A stretch of DNA of 64,000 nt from M3007 sp044230315 (GCA_044230315.1 JBGARJ010000005.1:1-64000); one strand, 5' to 3'; counted from the first letter of the stretch, positions 1 through 8,062 are shown. The notes: generated by a model from the letters alone, not told the origin. Translations and numbers: made by a program.

Positions 1-2
1 TT

Positions 3-905
3 GGCGGACTTGGCTTTAAAAGCAAAGCGATGGCCGATGCCGTGGAGGAAGCAATTCTCGAATCGAGCAAATGGCTTACCGAGGAGAAACAATTGATGCT
101 GGATGCTGTGGCTGACAACGGCGCAAGAAAACCGGCCGGCTTTGGGAAGGGCAATTGCCCGGTGCTTCAATCAGGGAAAGTGCCAACCGTGATGGTGATC
201 ATCCCGGAGGTACATATCACGCAGCGCGTGCCCGACCCCGCCGGGGAAACGGAGATCATCCGCAGATTGATCGAAGCGGGATTTAAAGTGCTGGACCCTT
301 CTGTATATAAATCGATCCGGGAAAGCACCCAGATCAACGCAGCGCTTAAAGATGCCAATGCGGCATCCTCGTTAGGAGCAAAATTCGGGGCGGATATCAT
401 CATTATTGGAGAGGCATTCAGCCAATCGGCAGGCCAGGCCTCCGGGAATTTGCGCTCTTGCGCAGCCCGGGTGGAAGCCCGCGCGGTACAGACCTCCAAC
501 GCCCAAATCATCGCTGCCGACGGCCAACATGCCGGCGGTGTGGATGTCACGGAATTGACGGCTGCAAAGATTGCCTTGCGGAATGCAGGCGCCTTGATGG
601 CCGACTACTTCCTCGAACAACTCTGTCAATTTCAACCGGGGAATACTGCCGGCGGCGGCTCCCACTCGGAAGTATTGCTTTCCAATGTCAGTTTTGCCAA
701 ACTGGCTAAAATCGAGACCGGCCTAAAAGGTCTGAAAGGTGTCCAGTCAGTAAAGAAAAGTATGAGCGGCAATACGGGCAAAATCGAAATTACCCATAGC
801 TGTTCGCTCGATGATATTGCCAGTGCGCTCAGCGATGGCAAAACCGGCGTGATCGTAGAAATCTCCGGTTTTGAGAATGGCAAGGTGGAAGGCGTTATTA
901 AATAA
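3..905 (+). CDS. CsgG/LpoB-like secretion-associated protein, 3' part only
   Basis: The reading frame is open to the left edge of the window and the residues before the first ATG (position 30) already look like protein (GLGFKSKAMADAVEEAI). The gene therefore begins outside the window and the ATG is probably internal. The opening residues resemble the end of a CsgG-type domain (curli-assembly or LpoB-like lipoproteins). The middle part, with a predicted strand reading VPTVMVIIPE and the run GADIIIIGEAF, resembles the alternating helix/strand domains of FlgT/LpoB-like periplasmic proteins. The C-terminal 80 residues form a small separate domain (VQSVKK...IEITHS...IASAL). No signal peptide can be judged because the N terminus is missing. 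It is probably an envelope protein; the exact function is not assigned. It stops at TAA 903-905 and faces the leftward VOC gene. Confidence 0.6.
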   Translation, partial: GGLGFKSKAMADAVEEAILESSKWLTEEKQLMLDAVADNGARKPAGFGKGNCPVLQSGKVPTVMVIIPEVHITQRVPDPAGETEIIRRLIEAGFKVLDPSVYKSIRESTQINAALKDANAASSLGAKFGADIIIIGEAFSQSAGQASGNLRSCAARVEARAVQTSNAQIIAADGQHAGGVDVTELTAAKIALRNAGALMADYFLEQLCQFQPGNTAGGGSHSEVLLSNVSFAKLAKIETGLKGLKGVQSVKKSMSGNTGKIEITHSCSLDDIASALSDGKTGVIVEISGFENGKVEGVIK

Positions 906-962
906 TGTGAAAGCAAAGGCGCCGGCTCTCAACTGATCATATTAATTGATCTTCTCAATGGC

Positions 963-1328
963 TCACTCCAGATCCTCCGCGACAAAAATCGCGTTCCGGT
1001 TCAGGTCATAAAACCCGAATTCATTTGTTTTCCACGGAGTATTCATCCGGAGATCGCCCTGTTTGACCGTGCCACGCTGCAGGAACTCGTCGAACACCGG
1101 CCGGATGTCTTTGGTCTGGATACGGACCACGGAACCGCCCAGTAGAGGATCATCGGCCGTGCCGGCGTGCCATTGCAGGTGGAGGGTGATCGCACCCCGG
1201 TAAAGCACGGCGTACATATTGTCGGAATAGTGGATGGAAAATCCCGCTTTTTCACCGTACCAGGCCGTGTCGCGGGCGATGTCGGACGAAGGCAGCACCG
1301 GGATGATTTGCATGAATTCGGGTTGCAT
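963..1328 (-). CDS. VOC-superfamily (glyoxalase/bleomycin-resistance-like) protein
   Basis: A 121-residue single-module vicinal-oxygen-chelate protein. The pattern IIPVLPSSDIARDTAWYGEK near the N terminus, the beta-strand AITLHLQWH, and the closing GFYDLNRNAIFVAED are typical of the bleomycin-resistance/fosfomycin-type branch. Such proteins form a dimeric barrel and bind small hydrophobic ligands, sometimes with a metal; nothing here identifies the ligand. ATG at 1328 is used; an internal ATG five codons later is also possible because the family core begins at QIIPVLP. It is the most distal of several leftward genes. Function beyond the fold is unknown. Confidence 0.75.
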   Translation of the reverse strand: MQPEFMQIIPVLPSSDIARDTAWYGEKAGFSIHYSDNMYAVLYRGAITLHLQWHAGTADDPLLGGSVVRIQTKDIRPVFDEFLQRGTVKQGDLRMNTPWKTNEFGFYDLNRNAIFVAEDLE

Positions 1329-1391
1329 GGTTTTGAATTTATGACGGGAAAGAGGTGCGCCAAACGGCTTTTTTGCAAAATACGTAGCATA

Positions 1392-1454
1392 TTATTCACC
1401 ACCGGAGCCACGGTTGCGCAGCGCTTTATGCTCTGTGGCTCCGTGGTGGAATAA
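1392..1454. repeat. Imperfect intergenic inverted repeat (about 20-nt arms)
   Basis: Arms 1392-1411 and 1435-1454 pair over the outer six bases (TTATTC/GAATAA) and the inner nine (GGAGCCAC side), with a slipped CACCAC segment between. The loop is about 23 nt. It lies between the stop of the ABM-like gene (1495) and the start of the VOC gene (1328), so it could end or attenuate transcription from the former. The core, a CCACGGAGCCAC-like string, resembles intergenic repeat text I recall from environmental Bacteroidota genomes (recollection, not searched). No clear T-run follows in the leftward direction. Confidence 0.5.
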
Positions 1455-1494
1455 AATCATTATGGGGCGGGTAATTTTGCCTTGACGGCTGAAT

Positions 1495-1776
1495 TTACCT
1501 GCCGATCAATTCGAAGTGTATTGGCGTCACCATCGGTTTCACTTGCGGGAAGCCATTTTTAGCCAAAAGAGGCCGTAAGGTGTCGCCAAATTGCATGAAT
1601 GCGTCGGCCGATTCCCAAACCGCCACGACCACGATGTCGTTTTCGTTTTGCCCGCCGGCATGGTACAACAGCCCCGGAGGATGGGTATGACCAGAGGCGC
1701 GAATTTCGGCCCATACCTGATCGTATTGTTGGAGCGTCGTGTTGGGGAAGTGAAACTGAACCATGATTTTTGCCAT
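1495..1776 (-). CDS. Antibiotic-biosynthesis-monooxygenase-like ferredoxin-fold protein
   Basis: A 93-residue protein with the dimeric alpha/beta-barrel pattern: strand IMVQFHF, a helix (TTLQQYDQVWAEIRA), then GLLYHAGG, IVVVAVWESADAFMQFGDTLRPLL, and a final strand. The segment VWES.DAF..F is the usual ABM/YgiN-like signature. Members range from quinol monooxygenases to heme-degrading enzymes and stress proteins; no heme- or flavin-binding residue can be singled out here. ATG at 1776 is the only sensible start. It sits in the same leftward run as the neighbouring VOC and YdeI-like genes. Confidence 0.7.
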   Translation of the reverse strand: MAKIMVQFHFPNTTLQQYDQVWAEIRASGHTHPPGLLYHAGGQNENDIVVVAVWESADAFMQFGDTLRPLLAKNGFPQVKPMVTPIHFELIGR

Positions 1777-1848
1777 GTTCGTATACGTTAGTTTGGTGAA
1801 AAGGACGGCATCGGGTTTTGGAGGGATTTGCGTGACTCGCCGGTTTTT

Positions 1849-2331
1849 TCAGGGTTTATCCCGCCCTACAAACCGCGCTTCCCCGGTCAAAAAACGCATG
1901 GCGCGATCCACGTTGCGGTCGACACTCGCTTCCGTTTTCAGAGCGGCCAAATACCGCAGGATCTCCAGCTGACGGGAGGGGCTCAGGCGTTCGAAAGCGC
2001 GTGCTGCAGCCGGGTGCGTCTCCAGGGCGTGCCGGAATTTTGGATGCATGGGAACGGTTCGCTCCTGCGGGTCAAATTCCACCTCAAACACGGCCGTGTC
2101 GCCCACGTCTTTTCCCGCGGCCTTGCGCATGGGCATGTTGAGGTACAACCGCCAGTGCCCGCTGTATTTCACCAGGGTTTGGGTGAATTCATGCCCGTCG
2201 ATTTTCATGCGGACCGGGATCTTGCCCCGGTCTTTGCCCGCCTGTTGAAACAGGTTTTGCAGCACGGTGTCGGGTAACAACACATACGGATTGACGCCGA
2301 TTATTTCGATTTGGGCTTGAAAACGAAGCAT
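1849..2331 (-). CDS. YdeI/OmpD-associated (DUF1905) family protein
   Basis: About 160 residues. The first half is a small barrel-like DUF1905 domain (RFQAQIEIIGVNPYVLLP ... KIPVRMKIDGHEFTQTLV ... WRLYLNMPMRKAAGKDVGD). The second half has the YdeI/Omdi helical motif (HPKFRHALETHPAAARAFERLSPSRQLEILRYLAALK) followed by a basic tail typical of the family. ATG at 2331 is preferred over a GTG two codons upstream (2337). The biochemical role of this family is poorly known; it is often seen near stress or envelope genes. Cytoplasmic by appearance, with no signal peptide. Confidence 0.75.
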   Translation of the reverse strand: MLRFQAQIEIIGVNPYVLLPDTVLQNLFQQAGKDRGKIPVRMKIDGHEFTQTLVKYSGHWRLYLNMPMRKAAGKDVGDTAVFEVEFDPQERTVPMHPKFRHALETHPAAARAFERLSPSRQLEILRYLAALKTEASVDRNVDRAMRFLTGEARFVGRDKP

Positions 2332-2360
2332 TTGCACGACAGGTATCTTTGAAAGGGTGG

Positions 2361-2720
2361 CTAGGCTGCATGGTCGTTCCCTTCACGGTCGGATTCCGGG
2401 AGAAACCGGGTCCAGCCTTTTAGTGCATAATATTTCCATTTCGGCTCGCCGGTCAGTCCGTTGATGCCTTTGCCGGGCAGCCATACTGCGTGGATATAAG
2501 CCACGCCGAGGAGCATGATCCCCAAAAAACCAAAAGACCAAACGCGCCCGAGGTATTTTGATGTCAGTACGACGATCAAATTGAACAGTACAAGTTTCAG
2601 CACCCGCCTGAACTTAGGCGTATGTTCTTCGAAATGGCCGAAAAAAATACTGCCAAAAGCGGTTATCCCGCAAACGATTGCTATTTCTAACCATAAGGAG
2701 TCGGTGTCAAAATCCAGCAT
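2361..2720 (-). CDS. Small hydrophobic membrane protein, unknown
   Basis: About 119 residues from the ATG at 2720. The frame extends to 2768, but those residues are basic and not needed. Three hydrophobic stretches look membrane-spanning: LWLEIAIVCGITAFGSIFFG, LKLVLFNLIVVLTSKYL, and VWSFGFLGIMLLGVAYIHAVWL. The C-terminal 35 residues are charged and probably cytoplasmic (PKWKYYALKGW). I do not recognise a family. It lies 29 bp upstream of the YdeI-like gene in the same direction and may be cotranscribed with it. Confidence 0.6.
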   Translation of the reverse strand: MLDFDTDSLWLEIAIVCGITAFGSIFFGHFEEHTPKFRRVLKLVLFNLIVVLTSKYLGRVWSFGFLGIMLLGVAYIHAVWLPGKGINGLTGEPKWKYYALKGWTRFLPESDREGNDHAA

Positions 2721-2825
2721 AGTCCAACGCGGTTTTTTGAACAGGTAAGGAAAAAGGAAGGTGCGCAAAATACGTTTTTCAGGGAATAAATTGCGAGCAC
2801 AGCAGTGTCGCTGCGGCGGGATTTG

Positions 2826-3308
2826 TCACTCCATTTTTGCCGATGCCAGCAATGTTTTTTTCAGCAGCGTGATCTGCCCCAAATGGTAATAACAATGCTC
2901 GATCATGCCTGCTATATTCCGTTCGTAACTCCCATATTTTTCATCAACGAACGCTTCATCGAGTTTTTCGTCGGGCATGCGCTCTACCAAAGCGGCGAAT
3001 TTTTCAGCATTTTCCCAAAAAGAGGCCAACATCTTTTCCCAATCGTTTTGTGATGTAAGCGGTGGAAGGTCAAAGCTGTACTTATCCCTGATATCAAGCG
3101 TACCACCCTCCAACACGTTCAATACGCCGGCAACATAGTAATTGATGTGAAAGGTAAGCGCTGCTATTGTGTTTAAAGCGCCGACCTTCGTGGTGGCTAG
3201 CTCCCAGCTCAGGTCGGCAAGTTGATGCTTAAAATTGGTATTGGCGATCCAAACGCCATTTAGAATAACTTCTCTGAAACGATTGGCCAGTTGAACGGTT
3301 CGTGTCAT
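2826..3308 (-). CDS. DinB-like four-helix-bundle protein
   Basis: A 160-residue helical protein of the DinB/YfiT (DUF1572-like) group. Histidines expected to bind a divalent metal are visible: one in ALTFHINYYV and two in the final helix (IEHCYYHLGQITLLKK). The pattern GMIEHCYYHLGQI matches the usual C-terminal metal-binding helix. Related proteins include thiol-transferases and damage-inducible proteins, but most are uncharacterised. ATG at 3308. A candidate -7 element for this gene lies at 3384-3391 on the same strand. Confidence 0.75.
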   Translation of the reverse strand: MTRTVQLANRFREVILNGVWIANTNFKHQLADLSWELATTKVGALNTIAALTFHINYYVAGVLNVLEGGTLDIRDKYSFDLPPLTSQNDWEKMLASFWENAEKFAALVERMPDEKLDEAFVDEKYGSYERNIAGMIEHCYYHLGQITLLKKTLLASAKME

Positions 3309-3383
3309 CGGTCAATTTGGTAAAGTGGATATAAAATTAGACGGTGGGTTCTTCCGATTTCCAAAGGCAGTCCCTTACCGGTT

Positions 3384-3391
3384 CAAATATA
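3384..3391 (-). promoter_or_regulatory. Candidate Bacteroidota -7 element for the DinB-like gene
   Basis: The plus strand reads CAAATATA, so the minus strand has TATATTTG, a match to TAnnTTTG. The leader to the ATG at 3308 would be about 75 nt. The -33 position (3411-3414 on plus, CCAA) gives TTGG rather than TTTG. Confidence 0.4.
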
Positions 3392-3451
3392 CTCCTTCGC
3401 CCTAAAGCGCCCAATCGTCCGTTGCCTATTTTACCCCGACCCGGGCCGCCC

Positions 3452-3467
3452 TGTCCGCTCACGCACA
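3452..3467. promoter_or_regulatory. Palindromic upstream activator site 1 (TGTCCG-N4-CGCACA)
   Basis: Reads TGTCCGCTCACGCACA, an imperfect dyad of the form TGTnCG-N4-CGnACA. It lies about 85 bp upstream of a sigma-54-like promoter. A second copy follows 22 bp further on, centre to centre, that is, about two helical turns. The pair looks like enhancer sites for an NtrC-family activator of the downstream permease gene. Confidence 0.55.
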
Positions 3468-3473
3468 CTCATC

Positions 3474-3489
3474 TGTCCGAAAACGAACA
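3474..3489. promoter_or_regulatory. Palindromic upstream activator site 2 (TGTCCG-N4-CGAACA)
   Basis: Reads TGTCCGAAAACGAACA, the same dyad as site 1 with spacer AAAA. Only one position of the two half-sites departs from symmetry. Phasing with site 1 is 22 bp. Confidence 0.55.
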
Positions 3490-3543
3490 ATCGCGTCCAT
3501 GCGCTTCACCTGCAAGTGTTTGATTTTTAGTAGTATACGTTGC

Positions 3544-3559
3544 TGGCATGGCAATTGAA
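3544..3559 (+). promoter_or_regulatory. Candidate sigma-54 promoter upstream of the FtsX-type permease
   Basis: TGGCATGGCAATTGAA resembles the -24/-12 consensus TGGCAC-N5-TTGCW with GG at -24. The -12 dinucleotide is GA rather than GC, one important mismatch. Transcription would start near 3570, about 97 nt before the chosen ATG. Support comes mainly from the two phased palindromes upstream. I recall that permeases of this type in Bacteroidota often sit near sigma-54-dependent Fis-family regulators; no such regulator is in this window. Confidence 0.5.
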
Positions 3560-3588
3560 CTGGGCTAGATCGCATGTTTCGGATAGTT

Positions 3589-3621
3589 CTCGTCAAGCGC
3601 TCCGGGTGTACGCTTGACGAG
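3589..3621. repeat. Perfect 11-bp inverted repeat in the leader of the permease gene
   Basis: Arms CTCGTCAAGCG (3589-3599) and CGCTTGACGAG (3611-3621) are perfectly complementary with an 11-nt loop. It lies between the candidate sigma-54 promoter and the start codon, so it would be a stem-loop in the 5' leader or an additional operator. The rest of 3309-3451 holds no gene that I can recognise. Confidence 0.7.
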
Positions 3622-3666
3622 GGAAATTCTTAATTTGGATATTAAACCTTGCTAAAAAAACGCATC

Positions 3667-6048
3667 ATGCTTCGCTTCCATCTCCTGCTTCTGTACCGCA
3701 ACATCCTGCGCTCCAAAGGCCAGTTTCTAATCAACCTGACCGGCCTGAGCAGCGGGCTGACTTGCGCGTTGCTGATCTTCCTGTGGGTAAACGACGAATG
3801 GCATTTCGACAAGTTCCACCGCAACGATGCGCAACTCTACCAGGTGCTGGAACGCAGTACGGAGAACGGCCAGGTGGTCGTCCACGAAACCACGCAGGGG
3901 CCGTTGGCCGAGGCCATGACCAAAGACCTGCCTGAGGTGACGGCAGCAGCATCGGTCATGTCGATGGCCAAGGACAACCTGTTTGTTTCGCTACAACACG
4001 GTGAAAAAGCAGTACGCTCGACCGGAATATTTGCCAGCCGCGATTTTTTCGACGTCTTTTCCTTTCCCCTGGCCAGCGGCGACCCGAAGCAGGCGCTCGC
4101 CGACCGGAATGCCATCGTCCTCTCGGAAGGACTGGCCAGGAGCCTTTTCGGCGCTCCCGAAGCGGCAATCGGCAAAACGGTGACATGGGAGCTGTTCGGG
4201 ATGAAAAAACAATCGCTCGTATCGGCCGTATTCCGCCCATTGCCGGCTAATAACTCGATGGTATTTGATTTTGTCCTGACCTATGATCTGCTCCTGAGCG
4301 ATATCTGGACGGGTGGCCAAAAGTGGTGGAACGAAGGCGCTCAAACGTACCTGGTGTTAAAGGAAGGGACCGACACGGCGCAGTTTAACGCCAAGATCGG
4401 CGGCTTCATCAAAAGATACTTTCCGGAGTCCATTTTCACCCTGTTCGTCCGGCCTTATTCCAGCGCCTACCTGTACGGCAAATACGAAAACGGCGTACAG
4501 ACTGGCGGGCGAATCGCGTATGTGCGGCTGTTTTCCCTGATCGCCTTGTTTGTCCTGTTGATCGCCTGCATCAACTTCATGAACCTGTCCACGGCCAAGG
4601 CGACGCAGCGTCTGAAAGAAGTTGGCATAAAGAAAACCGTGGGCGCTACCCGGCAAAGCCTGGTGGTTCAATTCCTGAGCGAAGCGATCTTCCTGTCGCT
4701 GGCGGCACTGGCGGTGGCGGTGGCAGCGACAAGCATGTTGCTGCCGGCGTTCAACAGCCTGACCGGCAAGCAACTTTCGTTCGATTACCAACCGGGCTTG
4801 CTGGCCGGCGCATTGGGCATTGCGCTGCTCACGGGTCTGGTGTCGGGCAGTTATCCGGCTTTTTACCTGTCGGGCTTCAAGCCGGCGGCGGTGCTGAAAG
4901 GTCGCCTGAAAAGTGCGCTGGGCGAATTGCTGGCGCGAAAAGGCCTGGTGGTCTTCCAGTTTGTCATTTCGCTGGTGCTCATGGTGGCCGTGCTGGTGGT
5001 GTACCGGCAGGTAGAATACGTACAGTCTAAAAACCTAGGCTACGACAAGGCCAACGTGCTTTATTTTGACAAGGCGGGTAAAGCGAGCCAGCAACCCGAG
5101 GACTTCCTGGCGGCGCTGCTCAAGGTGCCGGGCGTGGTCAAGGCTTCGGCCATACAAACCAATATCGTTCAAAATGGCAGCGGCGCTTTTACGTATGGGA
5201 TTGAATGGCCGGGCAAAACAGAACACGACCTGATCAACTTCGCCATCCGGTCCGTCGATTACGACCTTATCGAAACGCTGGGCATACCGTTGGCCGAAGG
5301 GCGCTCCTTTTCCCGCACCTTTGGCGCCGAAGATAGCAAGGTACTTTTCAATGAAACAGCCATCCGGGCGATGGGGCTGAAAGATCCCGTCGGGAAATCC
5401 GTCCGTCTTTGGGGCGGAGAAAAAACTATCATCGGGGTGCTCAAGGATTTTCATATCAAGTCGCTGCACGAACCAATTCCCCCTATGATATTTACCTGCC
5501 AGCCAACACGAACGGCAATGATTATGGCTAAAATCGAAGCGGGCCGTGAAAAAGAGACCCTCGATCGGCTTCGCGCTTTTTATGCTGCCTATAATCCCGG
5601 GTATTCGTTCGACTTCAAATTTCTCGACGAGGACTACCAGGCGCAGTATGTTTCGGAGCGCCGGGTGGCGGCATTATCGCGGTATTTTGCGGGACTCGCT
5701 ATCCTGATCTCCTGTCTCGGGTTGTTGGGACTGGCGGCCTTTAGCGCCGGGCAACGCAGCAAAGAAATCGGTATTCGGAAAGTGCTCGGCGCATCAGTCA
5801 CCGGGATTACCCGGCTTTTGGCGACCGACTTTTTGAAACTCGTGGTGATTGCCATTGCTATCGCCACGCCCGTCGCGTGGTGGGGCATGCAGCAATGGTT
5901 GGCGGATTACGCCTACCACATCAGGTTGGAAGCGTGGATGTTTGCGCTCGCGGGACTGGGCGCCATCGGCGTGGCCGTGCTGACGGTTGGTTTTCAAAGC
6001 CTGAAGGCCGCGTTGGCCAACCCGGTGACGGCGCTCAAGAGCGAATGA
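3667..6048 (+). CDS. FtsX/MacB-type ABC transporter permease
   Basis: About 793 residues from the ATG at 3667; a TTG six codons upstream also opens the frame, but the family normally begins at MLRFHLLLLYRNILRSKGQ. The architecture is the duplicated Bacteroidota form: N-terminal TM plus MacB_PCD periplasmic domain (residues about 20-240), an FtsX domain with three TM segments (about 285-410, LFSLIALFVLLIACINFMNLS, then KEVGIKKTVGAT), a second TM plus periplasmic domain, and a second FtsX domain (about 670-793, SCLGLLGLAAF, then KEIGIRKVLGAS). The paired KEVGIKKTVGA and KEIGIRKVLGA motifs are the cytoplasmic loops that meet the ATPase. No ATP-binding gene or TolC is adjacent, so it stands alone here. 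Related systems extrude substrates or act mechanically on the envelope. A probable sigma-54 promoter precedes it. Confidence 0.88.
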   Translation: MLRFHLLLLYRNILRSKGQFLINLTGLSSGLTCALLIFLWVNDEWHFDKFHRNDAQLYQVLERSTENGQVVVHETTQGPLAEAMTKDLPEVTAAASVMSMAKDNLFVSLQHGEKAVRSTGIFASRDFFDVFSFPLASGDPKQALADRNAIVLSEGLARSLFGAPEAAIGKTVTWELFGMKKQSLVSAVFRPLPANNSMVFDFVLTYDLLLSDIWTGGQKWWNEGAQTYLVLKEGTDTAQFNAKIGGFIKRYFPESIFTLFVRPYSSAYLYGKYENGVQTGGRIAYVRLFSLIALFVLLIACINFMNLSTAKATQRLKEVGIKKTVGATRQSLVVQFLSEAIFLSLAALAVAVAATSMLLPAFNSLTGKQLSFDYQPGLLAGALGIALLTGLVSGSYPAFYLSGFKPAAVLKGRLKSALGELLARKGLVVFQFVISLVLMVAVLVVYRQVEYVQSKNLGYDKANVLYFDKAGKASQQPEDFLAALLKVPGVVKASAIQTNIVQNGSGAFTYGIEWPGKTEHDLINFAIRSVDYDLIETLGIPLAEGRSFSRTFGAEDSKVLFNETAIRAMGLKDPVGKSVRLWGGEKTIIGVLKDFHIKSLHEPIPPMIFTCQPTRTAMIMAKIEAGREKETLDRLRAFYAAYNPGYSFDFKFLDEDYQAQYVSERRVAALSRYFAGLAILISCLGLLGLAAFSAGQRSKEIGIRKVLGASVTGITRLLATDFLKLVVIAIAIATPVAWWGMQQWLADYAYHIRLEAWMFALAGLGAIGVAVLTVGFQSLKAALANPVTALKSE

Positions 6049-6057
6049 ACCGGCCCG

Positions 6058-7293
6058 TTATCCTTTCTTTTTGCTTTTCCGCCACTTTTCGGCGGCTTCG
6101 ATCTCCTGCATTACATCTTTCCATTTGTCGGGCACGTCCTCGGTAAGGCGGAGGGTGTCGGCATATTCGTTTTTGTCGATTTCGAGGATAGCCACCGGCT
6201 TGCTGAGGTACTGTTCGATCTCCTCCAGCATGGGTTTTTCCTCGGGGCTGCAAAACGAAACGGCCTGGCCTTTTTGGGTGCCGCGGCCCGTTCGGCCGAC
6301 ACGGTGCACGTAATTTTCGGCCACATCGGGCAGGTCGTAATTGATCACAAAATCCACATTCGGGATATCGATGCCACGGGCGCTCACGTCGGTGGCGATC
6401 AGGATCTTCAGGGCCCCGTCGCGAAACCGGGCCAACACTTCCAGCCGGTCGGTTTGCTCTTTATCGCCGTGAATGGTTTGGGTGGCAATTCCTACGCGTT
6501 CCATCGCTTTGCTGACCCGTTCGGCGCGCACTTTGGTGCGAACAAACACGAGGATCTTGCTGTCGGGGTGCTCGCGCACGAAACGCTCGAGAAAGAAGCG
6601 CTTGTCGTCCATTTCGATAAAAGCGACAGCGTGGCTAACATTTTTAGATACCGGATCTTTTGGAGAAAGCTGGATCCGGATGGGCTTGTGCACCAACGAA
6701 TACGCCAGTTTCTTGATCGTTTCGTTGATCGTAGCGGAGAAAAACAGCGTTTGCCGTTTGCGGGGCAGGAATTTGATCAGGTCCCGGATGTCTTTGATAA
6801 AACCCAGGTCGAGCATGTGGTCGGCTTCATCCAGTACCAGCACTTCCACGCGCTCCAGGTGGATAAAGCCTTGGCTAACCAGGTCGAACATCCGCCCGGG
6901 AGTGGTCACGAGCACATCGACGCCTTGCTCCAGGCGGGCGATCTGAGGGCCCTGTTCCACGCCGCCGAATACGCACAGGATCTTTACCCGGGTGTGTTGG
7001 CCGAGGCGCTGGAACACCTCGGTGATCTGCAGGGCGAGTTCGCGTGTAGGCACCATAACCACGCATTTGATGCCTTCCGGCCGGGCTGATTTCTTGCGGT
7101 CGTGGAGTAGGTGCAATACGGGAATGACGAAAGCGGCGGTTTTGCCCGTGCCGGTTTGCGCGATGGCCAGCACATCTTCGCCTTTGAGAATAGGGGCGAT
7201 CGATTTGAACTGGATGTCAGTCGGGCGTTTGAAGCCGAACTCCTGCAGGTTGCGTTTGATTTCGGGGGCAATATGGTAGTCGTCGAATCGCAT
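6058..7293 (-). CDS. rhlE: DEAD-box RNA helicase, RhlE-like
   Basis: A 411-residue ATP-dependent RNA helicase. Visible motifs in order: Q motif FGFKRPTDIQ (about 19-28), Walker A AQTGTGKT (45-52), PTRELALQ, TPGR, DEAD (155-158), SAT, and in the second RecA lobe the arginine-rich HRVGRTGR. The C-terminal tail is short and basic (KWRKSKKKG), as in many RhlE proteins. ATG at 7293 is chosen over an upstream in-frame ATG at 7335 because MRFDDYHIAPEI is the family start. It probably works in ribosome assembly or RNA turnover and cold adaptation. The gene converges with the permease gene, with 9 bp between stops and no terminator visible. Confidence 0.9.
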   Translation of the reverse strand: MRFDDYHIAPEIKRNLQEFGFKRPTDIQFKSIAPILKGEDVLAIAQTGTGKTAAFVIPVLHLLHDRKKSARPEGIKCVVMVPTRELALQITEVFQRLGQHTRVKILCVFGGVEQGPQIARLEQGVDVLVTTPGRMFDLVSQGFIHLERVEVLVLDEADHMLDLGFIKDIRDLIKFLPRKRQTLFFSATINETIKKLAYSLVHKPIRIQLSPKDPVSKNVSHAVAFIEMDDKRFFLERFVREHPDSKILVFVRTKVRAERVSKAMERVGIATQTIHGDKEQTDRLEVLARFRDGALKILIATDVSARGIDIPNVDFVINYDLPDVAENYVHRVGRTGRGTQKGQAVSFCSPEEKPMLEEIEQYLSKPVAILEIDKNEYADTLRLTEDVPDKWKDVMQEIEAAEKWRKSKKKG

Positions 7294-7313
7294 GCGGACA
7301 GCGTGGTGAGGTG

Positions 7314-7321
7314 CAAAGGTA
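7314..7321 (-). promoter_or_regulatory. -7 element of the helicase gene
   Basis: Minus strand TACCTTTG, a perfect match to TAnnTTTG, about 20 nt upstream of the ATG at 7293. No TTTG at the expected -33 distance. Confidence 0.5.
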
Positions 7322-7360
7322 CAACCCCAGCCCACTTGGAGGTGCAGAACAGGACCGTGC

Positions 7361-8062
7361 TTATTTTTCCGGGCCAGACAACTGACGTTCTTCCTGGACC
7401 AGGTTCAACAGGTTGCGGTTCGTTGCCAGGAGTTCTTCGTAACGCCGGGTGATTTCTTCGAAAAAAGAAAACTGTAGAAAATTGCGCACCAGGTTGTGCT
7501 GCAGGAAACGGCGCAGGCCGGGGCCGCCTTGGTAGCCCGGCCAATCGTTGAGGAATAAAGGTGTGAGCTGTTCGCGCTTGATGCGCAAATAGCCGTCGAT
7601 ACTGACGCGTAACCGGGGGAGGGCTTCCTGGTTGATGTACAGCAGGTTTTTGAGAATGGTCTTGTTTTGGAGGATATCCAGTTTGCCGGTGTTGCGCAGC
7701 GCTTCGAAGGCCAGGTTATGGGCTTCGGGGTAAATTTCGCGGAAAAACAGCGGGATTAATTGCAGCAGGGTATCGTCGGGCGCAGGAGCATTGCCCAACA
7801 CATAATCCCCCAGACGCCGTTGGGCGGCCCAGATGTCCTGGTACCCGTGCAGGTCGCTTTCCAACTCCCTGATATCCTGCTGAAGGTCCTGCTCCAATTG
7901 TTCAAGGTAGAACGCTTCGAGTTGTTGGTCGCGTTGCCGGCCGCGCCATTCATCGAACAGCAGCGCCAGGGTCACGCTAATGAATACCAGGACAAATTGT
8001 GCGGAAAACCGCAACAAATTGGAAGTGGAGGTGGCTTTTTTTCGCGCCGTTTTTTTTGCCAT
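7361..8062 (-). CDS. DUF6090-like single-pass membrane protein
   Basis: About 233 residues from the ATG at 8062 (MAKKTARKK); the frame extends to 8125. A basic N terminus is followed by one TM segment (FSAQFVLVFISVTLALLFDEW, residues about 20-40). The motif ALLFDEWRG right after the membrane, followed by a helical, acidic LEQDLQQDIRELESDL stretch, is typical of Bacteroidota proteins annotated as DUF6090. The rest is predicted helical with FEALRNTGKLDIL and a final coiled segment. Function is unknown. It lies between the helicase and S4 genes, all leftward. Confidence 0.65.
   Translation of the reverse strand: MAKKTARKKATSTSNLLRFSAQFVLVFISVTLALLFDEWRGRQRDQQLEAFYLEQLEQDLQQDIRELESDLHGYQDIWAAQRRLGDYVLGNAPAPDDTLLQLIPLFFREIYPEAHNLAFEALRNTGKLDILQNKTILKNLLYINQEALPRLRVSIDGYLRIKREQLTPLFLNDWPGYQGGPGLRRFLQHNLVRNFLQFSFFEEITRRYEELLATNRNLLNLVQEERQLSGPEK

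Noticed and set aside
3361..3400. tRNA T-loop-like word GGTTCAAATA
   Set aside because: No acceptor, D or anticodon arms can be built around it.
6274..7089. 271-residue plus-strand frame opposite the RhlE gene
   Set aside because: It is antisense to a gene with all DEAD-box motifs and has no recognisable domain.
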